Shown here piece by piece: positions 45,347 to 53,982 of a stretch of 64,000 nucleotides of DNA (position 1 is the stretch's first letter; each line of letters starts with the position of its first letter). Made by a program: the position numbers and the translations under genes. Origin of the DNA: Microvirga sp. BSC39 (GTDB lineage Bacteria > Pseudomonadota > Alphaproteobacteria > Rhizobiales > Beijerinckiaceae); NCBI RefSeq assembly GCF_000739015.1, contig NZ_JPUG01000055.1:1-64000 (forward strand), given 5' to 3'. Under the pieces are notes generated by a model that worked only from the letters and a program-made list of their open reading frames with translations, ran no database searches and had not been told where the DNA came from.

Positions 45347-45573
45347 GGCTGGTCCCGCAGCCGGTAGAGCACGGAATCCAAGTCATCGCTCAAGGGCAGG
45401 GGAGGTTCCGATCCGTGCCCTACCCAAGAAGAAGGACAGACGGAGTTGAGTGGAGTTGCAGGAGTAGAAGGCGGAAGTTTGGGCAGAGGGTGAAAGCCAA
45501 AATGCTGCTCCATTGGTGCTCTACCTGGGAGAGCACTGTCCCAGAGTGAGGAACATCAGCGGAGGTCGGTTCG

Positions 45574-45741
45574 ATGCTAAAGCCCTTCTCGCGATACCTT
45601 ACGGCTGTCGAGGAACACCTTCCCTCCGAGCACCACCCCCTTCTGCGGAATGGCCTCTATCTGGCGCTCTTGGACTGGTACACCGATGGCATCGAACCCA
45701 TGGAAGCTGCGGCTCGGATCAGACATGCGGTGACAGGATAA
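45574..45741 (+). CDS. Small hypothetical protein, 55 residues
   Basis: This short frame starts MLKPFSRYLTAVEEHLPSEH and continues through LLRNGLYLALLDWYTDGIEP to AARIRHAVTG. GGAGGT at good spacing before the ATG and codon-like composition support it. Unknown function. Confidence 0.5.
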   Translation: MLKPFSRYLTAVEEHLPSEHHPLLRNGLYLALLDWYTDGIEPMEAAARIRHAVTG

Positions 45742-45805
45742 GTTCGGCAACCGAGCACCGCGACCACCGTTCTCCCGCAGGATGTGATGTCCCGAGGAAG
45801 TGGCC

Positions 45806-46018
45806 ATGACAGGAAACAAGCAGCCCAACCAAGACACAGGCTTGGAAAACATGAGTGTTAACAGCAGTCGCCGCAGCGGTGTGCAGGAGGATGGGACCGG
45901 CAACCCGGCGCACAAGGACGAAAAACACGATCCAACGGAGAGTGCCAAGGTGCCGGATCAGCAAATCCCCGTCGAGCAGTCGCCTGAGATCGACGACACC
46001 GAAGGTCACCCGACCTGA
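45806..46018 (+). CDS. Small acidic hydrophilic protein
   Basis: This protein of about 70 residues is rich in Asp, Glu, Asn and Pro (NKQPNQDTGLENMSVNSSRR near the start, EQSPEIDDTEGHPT at the end) and probably unstructured. GAGGAA precedes the ATG. Function unknown. Confidence 0.45.
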   Translation: MTGNKQPNQDTGLENMSVNSSRRSGVQEDGTGNPAHKDEKHDPTESAKVPDQQIPVEQSPEIDDTEGHPT

Positions 46019-46322
46019 AGTCATTCTCAGCTTTAGAAGTTGAACCGACCGCTGTCAGCCGTGAAGGTGGATGCTTGGCGCTCGAGCATGCGAATGAGGG
46101 GAGGGTATACTTTAGTCGCAGTAGGCCAGTTAAAGCCGCGCGATCTACTTGCAAATTCTTAACCTATGTTGCAAAAGCAGAACACCCAAGAAAAAAGGCC
46201 ACTCTTGCGAGCGGCCCGAAGTTTAGGGAGGAAACGCCCAAGAAGGGCAGCGATAGGACGACGCCAATCGTCATATCGCACTGCAAAAATAGGATCTGCC
46301 TGTTCAAACGGCAAGCACAAAA
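46019..46322. other. Intergenic, no supported gene
   Basis: Frames through this AT-richer stretch continue across the terminator at 46323 and show no family resemblance. Confidence 0.4.
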
Positions 46323-46345
46323 GGGCAGCGCGGCTGCCCTTTTTT
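46323..46345. terminator. Rho-independent terminator, probably bidirectional
   Basis: GGGCAGC, the loop GCG and GCTGCCC form a perfect 7-base stem followed by TTTTTT. AAAA on the left side gives a U run on the minus strand too. It sits downstream of the Nudix gene that reads leftward. Confidence 0.85.
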
Positions 46346-46412
46346 ATAGCTGCTGCTATGCGGCAAGCGCATACAACTTTGAAGCGATAGAGCCTGAGCG
46401 CCTACCGGATGC

Positions 46413-46817
46413 TCACAGCACTTGCTGAAAGAATGCTTCCACCATTCGTGTATGCAGCGGGAAGGCAGTCTCAACAGGCTCGTGGATGACCAGCACTTCC
46501 GAGACCTCGGCATCGTGGGTGAATGAACCCTCGTGCTCGACAGGAGGGCTCTTGCAGAAGAGCAGATTCTGCCGCCGATCTGGCGTGGTTTCCACTTCTA
46601 CGACCCGGAGCGCGTCAGGGACGATCAAAACGCCCGTCTCCTCCAGTACCTCCTGCGCACCAGCTTCCTGCCACGTCTGACCAAGCATCTGGTAGCCACC
46701 AGGGAGAGCAAGCTTGCCGTACCCCTCGCCGGATAGAGCGCGTCGGATCATTAGCAAACCGCTCCTGAGGGGGACCAGCACCACCACGACCGTGGGGGTA
46801 TTTTCATAACGGATCAT
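46413..46817 (-). CDS. Nudix hydrolase
   Basis: This protein of about 134 residues starts MIRYENTPTVVVVLVPLRSG. The Nudix box is nearly canonical: GGYQMLGQTWQEAGAQEVLE followed by ETGV, with the metal-binding Glu residues in QEVLEETG. Members hydrolyse nucleoside diphosphates linked to another group; the substrate is not evident. The start at 46817 (GGTGGAGG nearby) is preferred to a TTG 21 codons upstream. A terminator follows the gene at 46323. Confidence 0.88.
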   Translation of the reverse strand: MIRYENTPTVVVVLVPLRSGLLMIRRALSGEGYGKLALPGGYQMLGQTWQEAGAQEVLEETGVLIVPDALRVVEVETTPDRRQNLLFCKSPPVEHEGSFTHDAEVSEVLVIHEPVETAFPLHTRMVEAFFQQVL

Positions 46818-46890
46818 TGCCTCCACCCAGGTGAGATTGGACAGGGCAGGGGCTGAGCCTGGGAGGGAGTGAGAATGCAACAGTCCTGCA

Positions 46891-47094
46891 TCAGCCTTTA
46901 GACTTCTTCCGCGAGCCAGTCGATGCTTTCTTCGCTAACCGAGACTTACCGGTAGGGCGCGCTGCGGGTTTCGTCATCTCGTTCAGCATCGCCCTCTGCT
47001 GACGGTGCATTTCCGCCGTCCAAAGGCCACGGGCGGCACCGGCCCAGGTGTTTGCTGCACTCAGCCAGAGGCTCAGCCACGGGTTCTTCGCCAT
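46891..47094 (-). CDS. Small basic hypothetical protein
   Basis: This 67-residue protein, MAKNPWLSLWLSAANTWAGA, then AEMHRQQRAMLNEMTKPA and a Lys/Arg/Ser-rich tail, resembles short proteins of Methylobacteriaceae with no assigned function. AGGGGGC seven bases upstream supports the start. Confidence 0.6.
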   Translation of the reverse strand: MAKNPWLSLWLSAANTWAGAARGLWTAEMHRQQRAMLNEMTKPAARPTGKSRLAKKASTGSRKKSKG

Positions 47095-47347
47095 CTGAAT
47101 GCCCCCTGCTCAGATGCTCCCAGCACTCTGGCCATCACTTGGATTGATCTCATCACTGAGGTCACCCTTCAGGGCCACCTCGCAGCGGTCCACGTGGCTC
47201 ATGGCTCGTTGGCGCATCTCCTGTACATCGTGACAGGGGTCTTGTACGTCCTGCTGGCAGAACTGGCAGATCATCGGCTTGGCCTCTCTGCTGGCGTAGG
47301 TTGTGTTTGGCCAACAAAGGTACAGGGCTTGGGTTCCCGCTGTTCCC

Positions 47348-47658
47348 TCAGCGCCTCCCGCCTGGGATAACCTTGAACCTCCGCATCATCGGCGGGAGGT
47401 CCGGGGGAGGACGGCTGATCGCATCCAGATCTGTGAACCGAGCCTTGCACCTGGGATCATACTCGCCTGGAGGTCGCTCCCACGGGAGGGACTTTCTAGG
47501 CAGTCGAAGGCGATCTGGTCGATCAGATCACATAGCTGGATGTCCGCTCCGAACTTCTCGGCAAGCCGAGCCAGCCGATAATGCCCCTTGCGGTGAGGAC
47601 AAAGGGGACAATCAATCCGGACGATCACCCATGGAAAATCGCTCAGCCGTTCGACCAT
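47348..47658 (-). pseudogene. Small cysteine-containing protein, frameshifted
   Basis: The first frame gives FPWVIVRIDCPLCPHRKGHY and RLARLAEKFGADIQLCDLID. After a -1 change at the TGCC near 47507 the second frame gives SLPWERPPGEYDPRCKARFT followed by DLDAISRPPPDLPP. Together they form one protein of the small CxxC family common in this order. A one-base deletion or a sequencing error explains it. Confidence 0.65.
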
Positions 47659-47894
47659 GGAGCCCCACAGGAAGCGACGAAAATAGAACGTATAGAGAAC
47701 GGGATCGTGGGGCTTCAGTTCGATCTGAAGGAAATCAAGGGATTCGCGTCATGGGGGAAAGGCGGTATCGGACCTCCGCTACCATAGGCCCAAGGCCTTT
47801 TCCGGCATTTTCCTGAGTTCCCGATCAGAGCCGGTACCAAGCGGTTCCGTCGCATATCCGGAGTAGGGACGCGACAATGGCAGGTCTTCGTTAC

Positions 47895-48655
47895 GCGCTC
47901 ATGCAGCGAGCCGCTCGAATTGCTCGGCGAGTGACAGCCGCTGATTGCAGGCATATTTCGCCTGCTGTTTGCGCATCATATGGATCAGCTCGATGCCACC
48001 CAGAATCACGCGGGCGCAGGCAATGGATTTGAAGCCGAGCATGGGGCGCACACGGCGTTTGATGGCGCGATAATCCTGTTCGGTGCGATTATTCAGGTAG
48101 GCACTCTGCCGGATCCTGATCGGCTGCAGCTTGCACCCCGATCTGTCCTGCAGCCGGCTCTCGGCATCACACGACAGGATGGCTTCCCGATTGGTCTGGC
48201 TGCCGTCGATGACGATCCGCTCGGGTCGGCCGTGCCGCTTGAGCGCCTTGCGCAGAAACCGTTTGGCAGCAATGAGGTTCCGTCGTTCGCTGAACCAGAA
48301 CTCGACCGTGTCGCCATTGCTGTCGATGGCTCGATAGAGGTATTTCCACTCACCTCGGATTTTGACGTAAGTTTCGTCAACGTGCCACTTGGCAGTGACG
48401 GCTCGCTTGCGTGCATTGAAGCGCTTCAGCAATTCGGGCGAGTAGCGCACAATCCATCTGTGAATGGTCGCGTGATCGACGGAGATCCCCCGCTCGGCCA
48501 TCATCTCCTCTAGATTTCGGAGGCTGAAGTTGTAAGCCAGATACCACCGGACGCAGAGCAGGATCACCGACCGGTCAAAATGCCTGCCTTTGAACATCCC
48601 TGTCTCCGCTCCTGTGACTATGGTCACCGTAGCTGAAACTCTGAAACGAAAAGTT
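47895..48655 (-). mobile_element. IS6-family element with intact transposase
   Basis: The element is related to the wrecked copy at 4257-4954. Similarity on the right continues through GTAGCTGAAACTCTGAAAC. The right end lies inside a 3-hydroxybutyrate dehydrogenase fragment. The exact ends and target duplication were not resolved. Confidence 0.6.
47899..48597 (-). CDS. IS6-family transposase
   Basis: This 232-residue protein starts MFKGRHFDRSVILLCVRWYL. It has the helix-turn-helix segment GISVDHATIHRWIVRYSPEL and the DDE residues in WHVDETYVKI, IVIDGSQTNREAI and the late YLNNRTEQDYRAIKRR. It is intact, unlike the copy at 4257. The start at 48597 is chosen because the further 55 codons upstream belong to the interrupted dehydrogenase gene in another frame. 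Confidence 0.92.
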   Translation of the reverse strand: MFKGRHFDRSVILLCVRWYLAYNFSLRNLEEMMAERGISVDHATIHRWIVRYSPELLKRFNARKRAVTAKWHVDETYVKIRGEWKYLYRAIDSNGDTVEFWFSERRNLIAAKRFLRKALKRHGRPERIVIDGSQTNREAILSCDAESRLQDRSGCKLQPIRIRQSAYLNNRTEQDYRAIKRRVRPMLGFKSIACARVILGGIELIHMMRKQQAKYACNQRLSLAEQFERLAA

Positions 48656-48784
48656 TGCGACGGATTCCGTTGGGCTTGCCGAAGCCGTTGACGACCGAGG
48701 TTCCCGCAGAGGCGAAGGCGTGAGCAGTGCCGAAACCAATTCCGCTGGCGATCCCGTGACAAGAGTCACTTTGCCGACCGGCAT
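48655..48784 (-). pseudogene. bdhA: 3-hydroxybutyrate dehydrogenase, N-terminal fragment
   Basis: The frame from the ATG near 48784 starts GKVTLVTG and, after a one-base loss, continues in another frame as ASGIGFGTAHAFASAGTSVV then NGFGKPNGI, the NAD-binding Gly-rich start of short-chain 3-hydroxybutyrate dehydrogenases. It is cut by the IS6-type element at about 48655. A C-terminal fragment of the same family is at 51386-51701. Confidence 0.7.
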
Positions 48785-48959
48785 TCCCCCATGGCCGCGA
48801 CGGGAGGGGGGACTTCCATGTTCATGATCATTCTCCTGCGGCAGCTTGATCGGACCCGACTTTTTCAGGCTTATGATGAGCAGGAGCCGCCTCGCACTGA
48901 AAGGCCGTCTGGCTTTCGTCTCGATCGCTGGGATTATGAAAGCCTGGGTTCCCCACCAG

Positions 48960-50042
48960 CTATGAACTGAGCGTCCGCATATGCCCTGCGATTTGGCGCC
49001 ATTCGTGCCGCAACGTCCGGGCGCCCAGGAACAACGAGAGGTGGCCGCATGGGGCGACGGCCGTCCGGATCTGCCGCGGGGGAGTGCCAACCCGGTCATG
49101 AACCGAAAGCAGCTGGGGCGGAGGCGTAACGTCGTCATCCCGTCCGGCCAGGAGAAACAGCGGCGCTTTGATAGCGGAGAGATCAACCACCCGGCCAAGT
49201 GCCCGGAACTCGCCTCGCGCCAGTTCGTTACGCCGGAACAGCTGCTCCACGACCTGAAGGTAGAAAGGTCCCGGAAGATTGATGGTCCATTGATGCCACT
49301 GCCGGTAGCGCTCGACCAGGTCGTCGCAGATGTCCTCCCTAACCTGCAGAACCTGTTGAGTTGTCGAAAGATCGGGTGGGGCGGAGCCCCACAAGTCCAG
49401 CATACGGGACCCAAGGATCAGCCCGTCGCCAGAATGAACCAGACCCTCGAAGATTGCCGGCGCTGTGGCGCGCGTGCCAGCAACAAGACGCGATGGCGCG
49501 GCGTCGAGGTCGATGGGCGAGCCCGCCAGCACGAGACTGCAGATCATCTCGGGGAACCGTGCTGCGAGCATCAGTGACAGCCATCCCCCCTGACACAGCC
49601 CGATCAGGTTCACCTGTCCCCCGAGGTCCTGCACGACCACCGCCAGATCGGCCAGATAGCTGTCGATCGAGAGGAAGCGCATCGATGCCGTCGCCGATTT
49701 GCTCTCCACGACACATATGCCTGTCAGCCTCTCGGCCAGCAAACGTTCGACCAGGCTGTGCCCGGGCGCGAGGTCGGCCAGAGTGGCGCCATGCAGCGCA
49801 AAGGGCGTCACGACCAGCGTGGGCAAGCCTCCCGGACCGTGCGAGAACTCCCGGACCCGGACGGTGGGCAAGTCCAGGCGGATGCTGTGTGGCGTTGTCC
49901 AGGCCGGCTCGGGGCCAATGGGTCCGGGTGGGCTCGCGCTGATGAACACCTGCCTGAGAGCATGCAGGGCAGCCTCGCCCGCGCAGGCGGTCGCAACGAC
50001 TGGCCACAGCCACGGGTTCCACAGGGGAGGCTCAGCCTTCAT
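48960..50042 (-). CDS. PhaC-like alpha/beta hydrolase
   Basis: This protein of about 360 residues has an alpha/beta-hydrolase fold with the lipase-box-like LIGLCQGGWLSL, in which Cys replaces the usual Ser as in polyhydroxyalkanoate synthases. An Asp lies in LLAGRDDDVTPP and a His in APCGHLSLFLGART. It is shorter than PhaC (about 590 residues), so it may be a depolymerase or synthase-like helper of polyhydroxybutyrate metabolism. The neighbouring dehydrogenase fragments and patatin support that context. The ATG at 50042 is preferred over the GTG two codons before. Confidence 0.8.
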   Translation of the reverse strand: MKAEPPLWNPWLWPVVATACAGEAALHALRQVFISASPPGPIGPEPAWTTPHSIRLDLPTVRVREFSHGPGGLPTLVVTPFALHGATLADLAPGHSLVERLLAERLTGICVVESKSATASMRFLSIDSYLADLAVVVQDLGGQVNLIGLCQGGWLSLMLAARFPEMICSLVLAGSPIDLDAAPSRLVAGTRATAPAIFEGLVHSGDGLILGSRMLDLWGSAPPDLSTTQQVLQVREDICDDLVERYRQWHQWTINLPGPFYLQVVEQLFRRNELARGEFRALGRVVDLSAIKAPLFLLAGRDDDVTPPPQLLSVHDRVGTPPRQIRTAVAPCGHLSLFLGARTLRHEWRQIAGHMRTLSS

Positions 50043-50112
50043 GGCCACGTGCCTTCATACGGGACGGTCGGGACCGATCCGGCTTCCGACCATGAGCTAT
50101 TTGTGCCTGCGT

Positions 50113-51375
50113 TCAGGCGGCTGTCATCATCACACCGGGCCGGGCCTCGTGCAGGATGAAGCCCTCCACCGGATCGAAGTCGCCCGACCAGGGCGCCAGC
50201 TCCATAACCCGGCTCGTGTCGGCATAGCCCGCCTCCCAGCGGCGGCGGATGCCCCGCGGGCTGAAGTCGATGTCCTTGGTGTGGTCGTCGCCCTCGAAGG
50301 GCGGCGCCAGCAACCGGACCACGTGCATGCGGGTCAGGCAGCCATAAGCCGCCAGTTCCCGCACAGCCTCACTTTTCTGTTCCTTCTCCGGCAGCCGGCG
50401 CACAAGCTCGGCAATCACATGGCGCAGCCGATGGATCTGCTTCTGCCGGGCGATATGGCTCACCGCACGGCTGGAATACTGGATGTCCTTCTGCCGGCTC
50501 ATCACCTGCCAGATCGTGTCCGGCTCGGGTCCCTGCGGGTTCCAGATGTGGACCGCAAAGATCACCGAGTTTTTCCGCGGGTTGTCGTCGAACACCGCCT
50601 CGACCGGCGTGTTCGACAGGATGCCGCCGTCCCAGTAGAGATCGCCGTCGATGCGCACCGCCGGAAAGGCCGGGGGCAGGGCACCGGACGCCATGACATG
50701 GCGCACGTCGAGATCCATGTCGCGGTTGTCGAAGTAGCGCATCTCACTGGTGCGCACATTGGCCGCTCCCACCGTCAGGCGCGTCTCCCGTCCGTTGATC
50801 CGGTCGAAGTCGACGAGCTCGGACAAGGTCCGCGCGAGAGGCGAGGTGTCGTAGTAGCCGGCGGCCTCTGATCCGAGAGGCACCTGGAGGCCGAGAAAAG
50901 CAAGAGGGTTCGGCCTGAAGAAGGCCGGAATGCCATGGGCGATCGTTGTCAGGTTCGTTGCCAACATTCCCATAGGAGACCAAGCGCCCAGAAGTTCCAT
51001 CCACGGTTCGTGCTGCATGCGGCTCCAGAACTCCCGGAGCCGCTCCAGCCGGTCCTCCGGAGCGTTGCCGGCGATCAGGCTGGCGTTGATGGCGCCAATG
51101 GAGGTGCCGATGACCCAGTCGGGCTCGACACCGGCCTCTTGCAGGGCCTGATAGGCTCCAACCTGATAGGCCCCGAGCGCGCCGCCGCCCTGCAGAACAA
51201 GCACAATCTGGCCGAGTTCCTTTGGGATCCGGCGCCGGCGGGCCGGCACGATGTCCGGGAGCCGTTGTTCGGTGATTGCTTCAGGCGCGGTTCCCGTCCG
51301 CTCGAGTTCGCTGATCACCGCTTCGTCGGAGCTCTTGTCCGTTCTGAAGGTATCGGGTGTGACGTGTTTGAGCAT
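50113..51375 (-). CDS. Patatin-like phospholipase
   Basis: This 420-residue protein starts at MLKHVTPDTFR (51375) after GAGGAGGAC. The patatin motifs are the oxyanion loop VLQGGGALGAYQVGAY, the nucleophile elbow WVIGTSIGAINAS (Ser) and the DGGILSNTPVE dyad Asp. It hydrolyses lipid esters at the inner membrane or on storage granules. It follows the dehydrogenase fragment by ten bases and precedes the PhaC-like gene by 70, as in a polyhydroxybutyrate granule operon. A DUF3734-like C-terminal region (DIDFSPRGIRRRWEAGYADT) fits long bacterial patatins. Confidence 0.9.
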   Translation of the reverse strand: MLKHVTPDTFRTDKSSDEAVISELERTGTAPEAITEQRLPDIVPARRRRIPKELGQIVLVLQGGGALGAYQVGAYQALQEAGVEPDWVIGTSIGAINASLIAGNAPEDRLERLREFWSRMQHEPWMELLGAWSPMGMLATNLTTIAHGIPAFFRPNPLAFLGLQVPLGSEAAGYYDTSPLARTLSELVDFDRINGRETRLTVGAANVRTSEMRYFDNRDMDLDVRHVMASGALPPAFPAVRIDGDLYWDGGILSNTPVEAVFDDNPRKNSVIFAVHIWNPQGPEPDTIWQVMSRQKDIQYSSRAVSHIARQKQIHRLRHVIAELVRRLPEKEQKSEAVRELAAYGCLTRMHVVRLLAPPFEGDDHTKDIDFSPRGIRRRWEAGYADTSRVMELAPWSGDFDPVEGFILHEARPGVMMTAA

Positions 51376-51385
51376 GGCGTCCTCC

Positions 51386-51701
51386 TCAGTGGGCGGTCCA
51401 GCCACCGTCGACCGGCAGAGCGGGGCCTGTAATGGATGCGGCCGCATCGCTGGCCAGGAAAGTGGCGAAAGCGCCGATCTCCTCGACGGTCGCGAAGCGC
51501 TTGTTGGGTTGCTGCGCCAACAGCACGTTCCGGATGACCTGCTCGCGCGGGATGCCATGTGACTTGGCCTGATCATCGATCTGCGCCTCGACCAGCCGGG
51601 TGGAGACATAGCCGGGGCAGATGGCGTTGCAGGTGATGTTCTGTTCCGCCGTCTCGAGCGCGACCACCTTGGTGAGGCCGACGATCCCGTGTTTCGCCGG
51701 C
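51386..51701 (-). pseudogene. bdhA: 3-hydroxybutyrate dehydrogenase, C-terminal fragment
   Basis: The frame gives AKHGIVGLTKVVALETAEQN, ITCNAICPGYVSTRLVEAQI and SITGPALPVDGGWTAH, the C-terminal half of the short-chain 3-hydroxybutyrate dehydrogenase family. The catalytic Ser and the Tyr of YxxxK are absent; only the Lys in AKHG remains. It begins where the IS6-type element at 51702 ends, and stops just before the patatin gene. Confidence 0.85.
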
Positions 51702-52515
51702 GTTGTCACGTTAACCCGAACCTGAGATCGAGTGGTGTAGATAGGCCAGCATGATCGAGTCCGTCAGCTACAAACGCCATCGCTTTCCACCCGAGATCAT
51801 CGCCCATGTGGTCTGGCTCTATTTCAGGTTCCCATTGAGCCTTCGGCTGATCGAGGAGATGCTGCTCGAGCGCGGCATCATCGTCTCCTACGAGACGGTC
51901 CGCCGCTGGGCGCTAAAGTTTGGACCAGAGTATGCGCGCCGCCTCAGGCGCAAGACGCCGAGCCGACGCGATATCTGGCATCTCGACGAGGTCGCGGTCA
52001 CGATCTCTGGCCAGAAACATTGGCTCTGGCGGGCGGTTGATCAGGACGGCTATGTGCTCGACGAAGTCGTCCAGACGCGGCGTGATACCAAAGCGGCCAA
52101 ACGCTTGCTGAAGCGTCTGTTGAGGAAGCAAGGCTGTCCACCCCGGCGGATGATCACTGACAAGCTCGGCTCCTACGCCGCGGCTCGGCGTCAGGTCATG
52201 CCAGAAGTCGAACACCGCTCGCACAAGGGTCTCAACAATCGGGCGGAGAACTCGCATTTGCCGTTCCGGCTACGTGAGCGGGTGATGCAAGGCTTTCGAT
52301 CGCCCAGGTACCTGCAGCGGTTCGTCAGCGTGTTCTCTGCTGTCCGCAATAGCTTCGTTCCACCTCGCTCCAGCCGCTCCGCCCCCGCCACACGCCTCAC
52401 CGCCTCACCGCCTCACCGCCATGGCGGAATGGAAATCTGCGGCCAACATTGCTGCTTGAGCTTGTCTAGCGACCAAATCGGCAACAATGCGCTTGGCGGC
52501 AGTTAATGCGACAAC
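51702..52515 (+). mobile_element. IS6-family element, about 814 bp
   Basis: Terminal repeats GTTGTCACGTTAAC at 51702-51715 and GTTGTCGCATTAAC (complement of 52502-52515) enclose one transposase gene. The flanking eight bases differ on the two sides, which suggests recombination or deletion after insertion. Its left end truncates the dehydrogenase fragment. Confidence 0.8.
51751..52506 (+). CDS. IS6-family transposase with altered C-terminus
   Basis: This 251-residue protein has HTH (VSYETVRRWALKFG) and DDE residues in IWHLDEVAVTISGQKHWLWR, MITDKLGSYAAARRQ and LNNRAENSHLPFRLRERVM. The last 40 residues are in the wrong frame: three copies of CGCCTCAC at 52393-52416 add 16 bases relative to a single copy, so the normal end (MAEWKSAANIAA, present in another frame) is lost. 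The catalytic core is intact. Confidence 0.85.
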   Translation: MIESVSYKRHRFPPEIIAHVVWLYFRFPLSLRLIEEMLLERGIIVSYETVRRWALKFGPEYARRLRRKTPSRRDIWHLDEVAVTISGQKHWLWRAVDQDGYVLDEVVQTRRDTKAAKRLLKRLLRKQGCPPRRMITDKLGSYAAARRQVMPEVEHRSHKGLNNRAENSHLPFRLRERVMQGFRSPRYLQRFVSVFSAVRNSFVPPRSSRSAPATRLTASPPHRHGGMEICGQHCCLSLSSDQIGNNALGGS

Positions 52516-52611
52516 ACCCATCGAAGAGCCCCGTCAGGTCTGGATCGAGCCCGACGTGTCGATCTGAGATGCGGCTTACCTCGCCAGCACGATGGGTGTA
52601 AGGCGGGGCTC
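52516..52611. other. Short gap with possible gene tail
   Basis: The frame PIEEPRQVWIEPDVSI ending at about 52568 may be the last codons of a gene cut by the IS6-type element. Too short to identify. Confidence 0.25.
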
Positions 52612-53199
52612 ATGTTTACGCTGGACCAAACCACATCGCTCGAGCAGGTGATCAAGAAGAGCCGGTTCATCGCCGTGGCCGGCCCGCTTGCGAACGAGCA
52701 GGAGGCCAAGGAGTTCGTCTCGGCCCATTCTGATCTGAATGCCAACCACAACTGCTGGGCCTGGCGGTCTGGTCAGACCTACCGGTTCAGTGATGACGGC
52801 GAACCCAGCGGCACTGCCGGCAAGCCGATTCTCCAAGCCATCGATCGGCTCGAACTCGACCATGTCGCGGTGGTCGTGACGCGTTGGTTTGGCGGCGTGC
52901 TACTGGGCAGCGGCGGTCTGGCTCGGGCCTATGGCGGGACCGCAGCGGCCTGTCTGCGCGCTGCTCCCCGCGTTGAGATCATACCGGTTCAGGAAGCAAG
53001 CATCTTCGTCGTGTTCTCTGATCTTGCGCTGGTGAAGGCACGGCTTTCCAGTGCTTCAGGTGTTCAGATCCGCAACGAGAGCTTCACCGGAGCAGGCGTG
53101 ACCATCACCGCGCATCTTCCTGAGGCGAACGCCGAGCACATCATCCGGATGATCACCGATGTCACCAGTGGGCGCGCATTGATCACGCGAAAGCAATGA
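52612..53199 (+). CDS. yigZ: YigZ/IMPACT family protein
   Basis: This 195-residue protein shows the YigZ N-terminal domain with HNCWAWRSG, FSDDGEPSGTAGKPIL and VTRWFGGVLLGSGGL, plus the C-terminal ferredoxin-like DUF1949 region. Members are thought to bind RNA or to affect translation, based on distant similarity to mammalian IMPACT; the exact role is unsettled. The length is normal for the family. Confidence 0.92.
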   Translation: MFTLDQTTSLEQVIKKSRFIAVAGPLANEQEAKEFVSAHSDLNANHNCWAWRSGQTYRFSDDGEPSGTAGKPILQAIDRLELDHVAVVVTRWFGGVLLGSGGLARAYGGTAAACLRAAPRVEIIPVQEASIFVVFSDLALVKARLSSASGVQIRNESFTGAGVTITAHLPEANAEHIIRMITDVTSGRALITRKQ

Positions 53200-53324
53200 C
53201 GCCCTGGACGTGAGAGCTGCGATGAGGTGCCGGCCAGATGTCTTTGAACCACGTCCTTGCAGGCAGCAAACGTTGTTGAGCCCATAGCCACAGATGGTGG
53301 GAAGTGATTAGGGTAACGACGCGC

Positions 53325-53401
53325 TGGCAGGAGTGGAGGGACTCGAACCCCCAGCCCCCGGTTTTGGAGACCGGTGCTCTAGCCGATTGAGCTACACTCC
53401 T
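53325..53401 (-). tRNA. tRNA-Trp (CCA anticodon)
   Basis: On the minus strand AGGAGTG pairs with CACTCCT to make the acceptor stem, and GCTCAATCGGCTAGAGC forms the D arm. CCGGT-CTCCAAA-ACCGG is the anticodon arm with CCA, and GGGGGTTCGAGTCCCTC closes the T arm. Discriminator G and the CCA end are encoded. It lies alone, not next to secE and nusG as is usual in alphaproteobacteria. Confidence 0.93.
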
Positions 53402-53982
53402 GAATGGCTGTTCCACAGGAACTGGCCAGAGGCGAGGTCTTATTCTGCGAACGCTCGGTAGCGTCAAGCTTCGGTTAGCTCTCGAGTGGGCGTACTAAGA
53501 TGCCGCGTGAGTGAGTCTCCGGGGTTCGATATCGACTGCTAAAGTCCGCTTTCGTGTTCAGACCCGACCTTCAATAGGACGGCCGGATCTACAGCTCGTG
53601 ACCCTTTCCGGACCTTCGTTCTTCTGCCGAGGCTAAATCAACCTACCTCATGCTGATCGTTCACGCATCGCCCGTGATCGGCCAAATTCTCGATGAACCG
53701 GCACTCGGTAACCCGAAGCCGGAGTATTGCAACGGCGATCGAATTAAATCCGCCAACGGCTTCGTATACCTGTCGTGAGCGGCACCGAGCACTCGGGCGA
53801 ACGAAATCCCACCGTCCATGTCGAGGTGGAGCAACCATGAAAGCACGCTGGGATCCTCGTGCTTCGGTTTGGGAGGCAATCCCCTCCTGTGACTTTGCGC
53901 CAGATCAATGCGATCTTCCTGACTGTGCTTATGACATCTCTGAAAGGACCTGATCAGAACCGCAGTCGGGAGGGAATCGTAC
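53402..53982. other. Intergenic region before the stress gene cluster
   Basis: About 580 bases. A 38-codon frame from an ATG at 53837, with GAGGTGGAG upstream and encoding MKARWDPRASVWEAIP, ends at 53953 and might be a leader peptide, but without support. No other gene is seen. Confidence 0.35.

Noticed and set aside
53325..53401. Phage attachment site in tRNA-Trp
   Set aside because: No second copy of the tRNA 3' end and no integrase gene are visible in the window, so it is kept only as a possibility.
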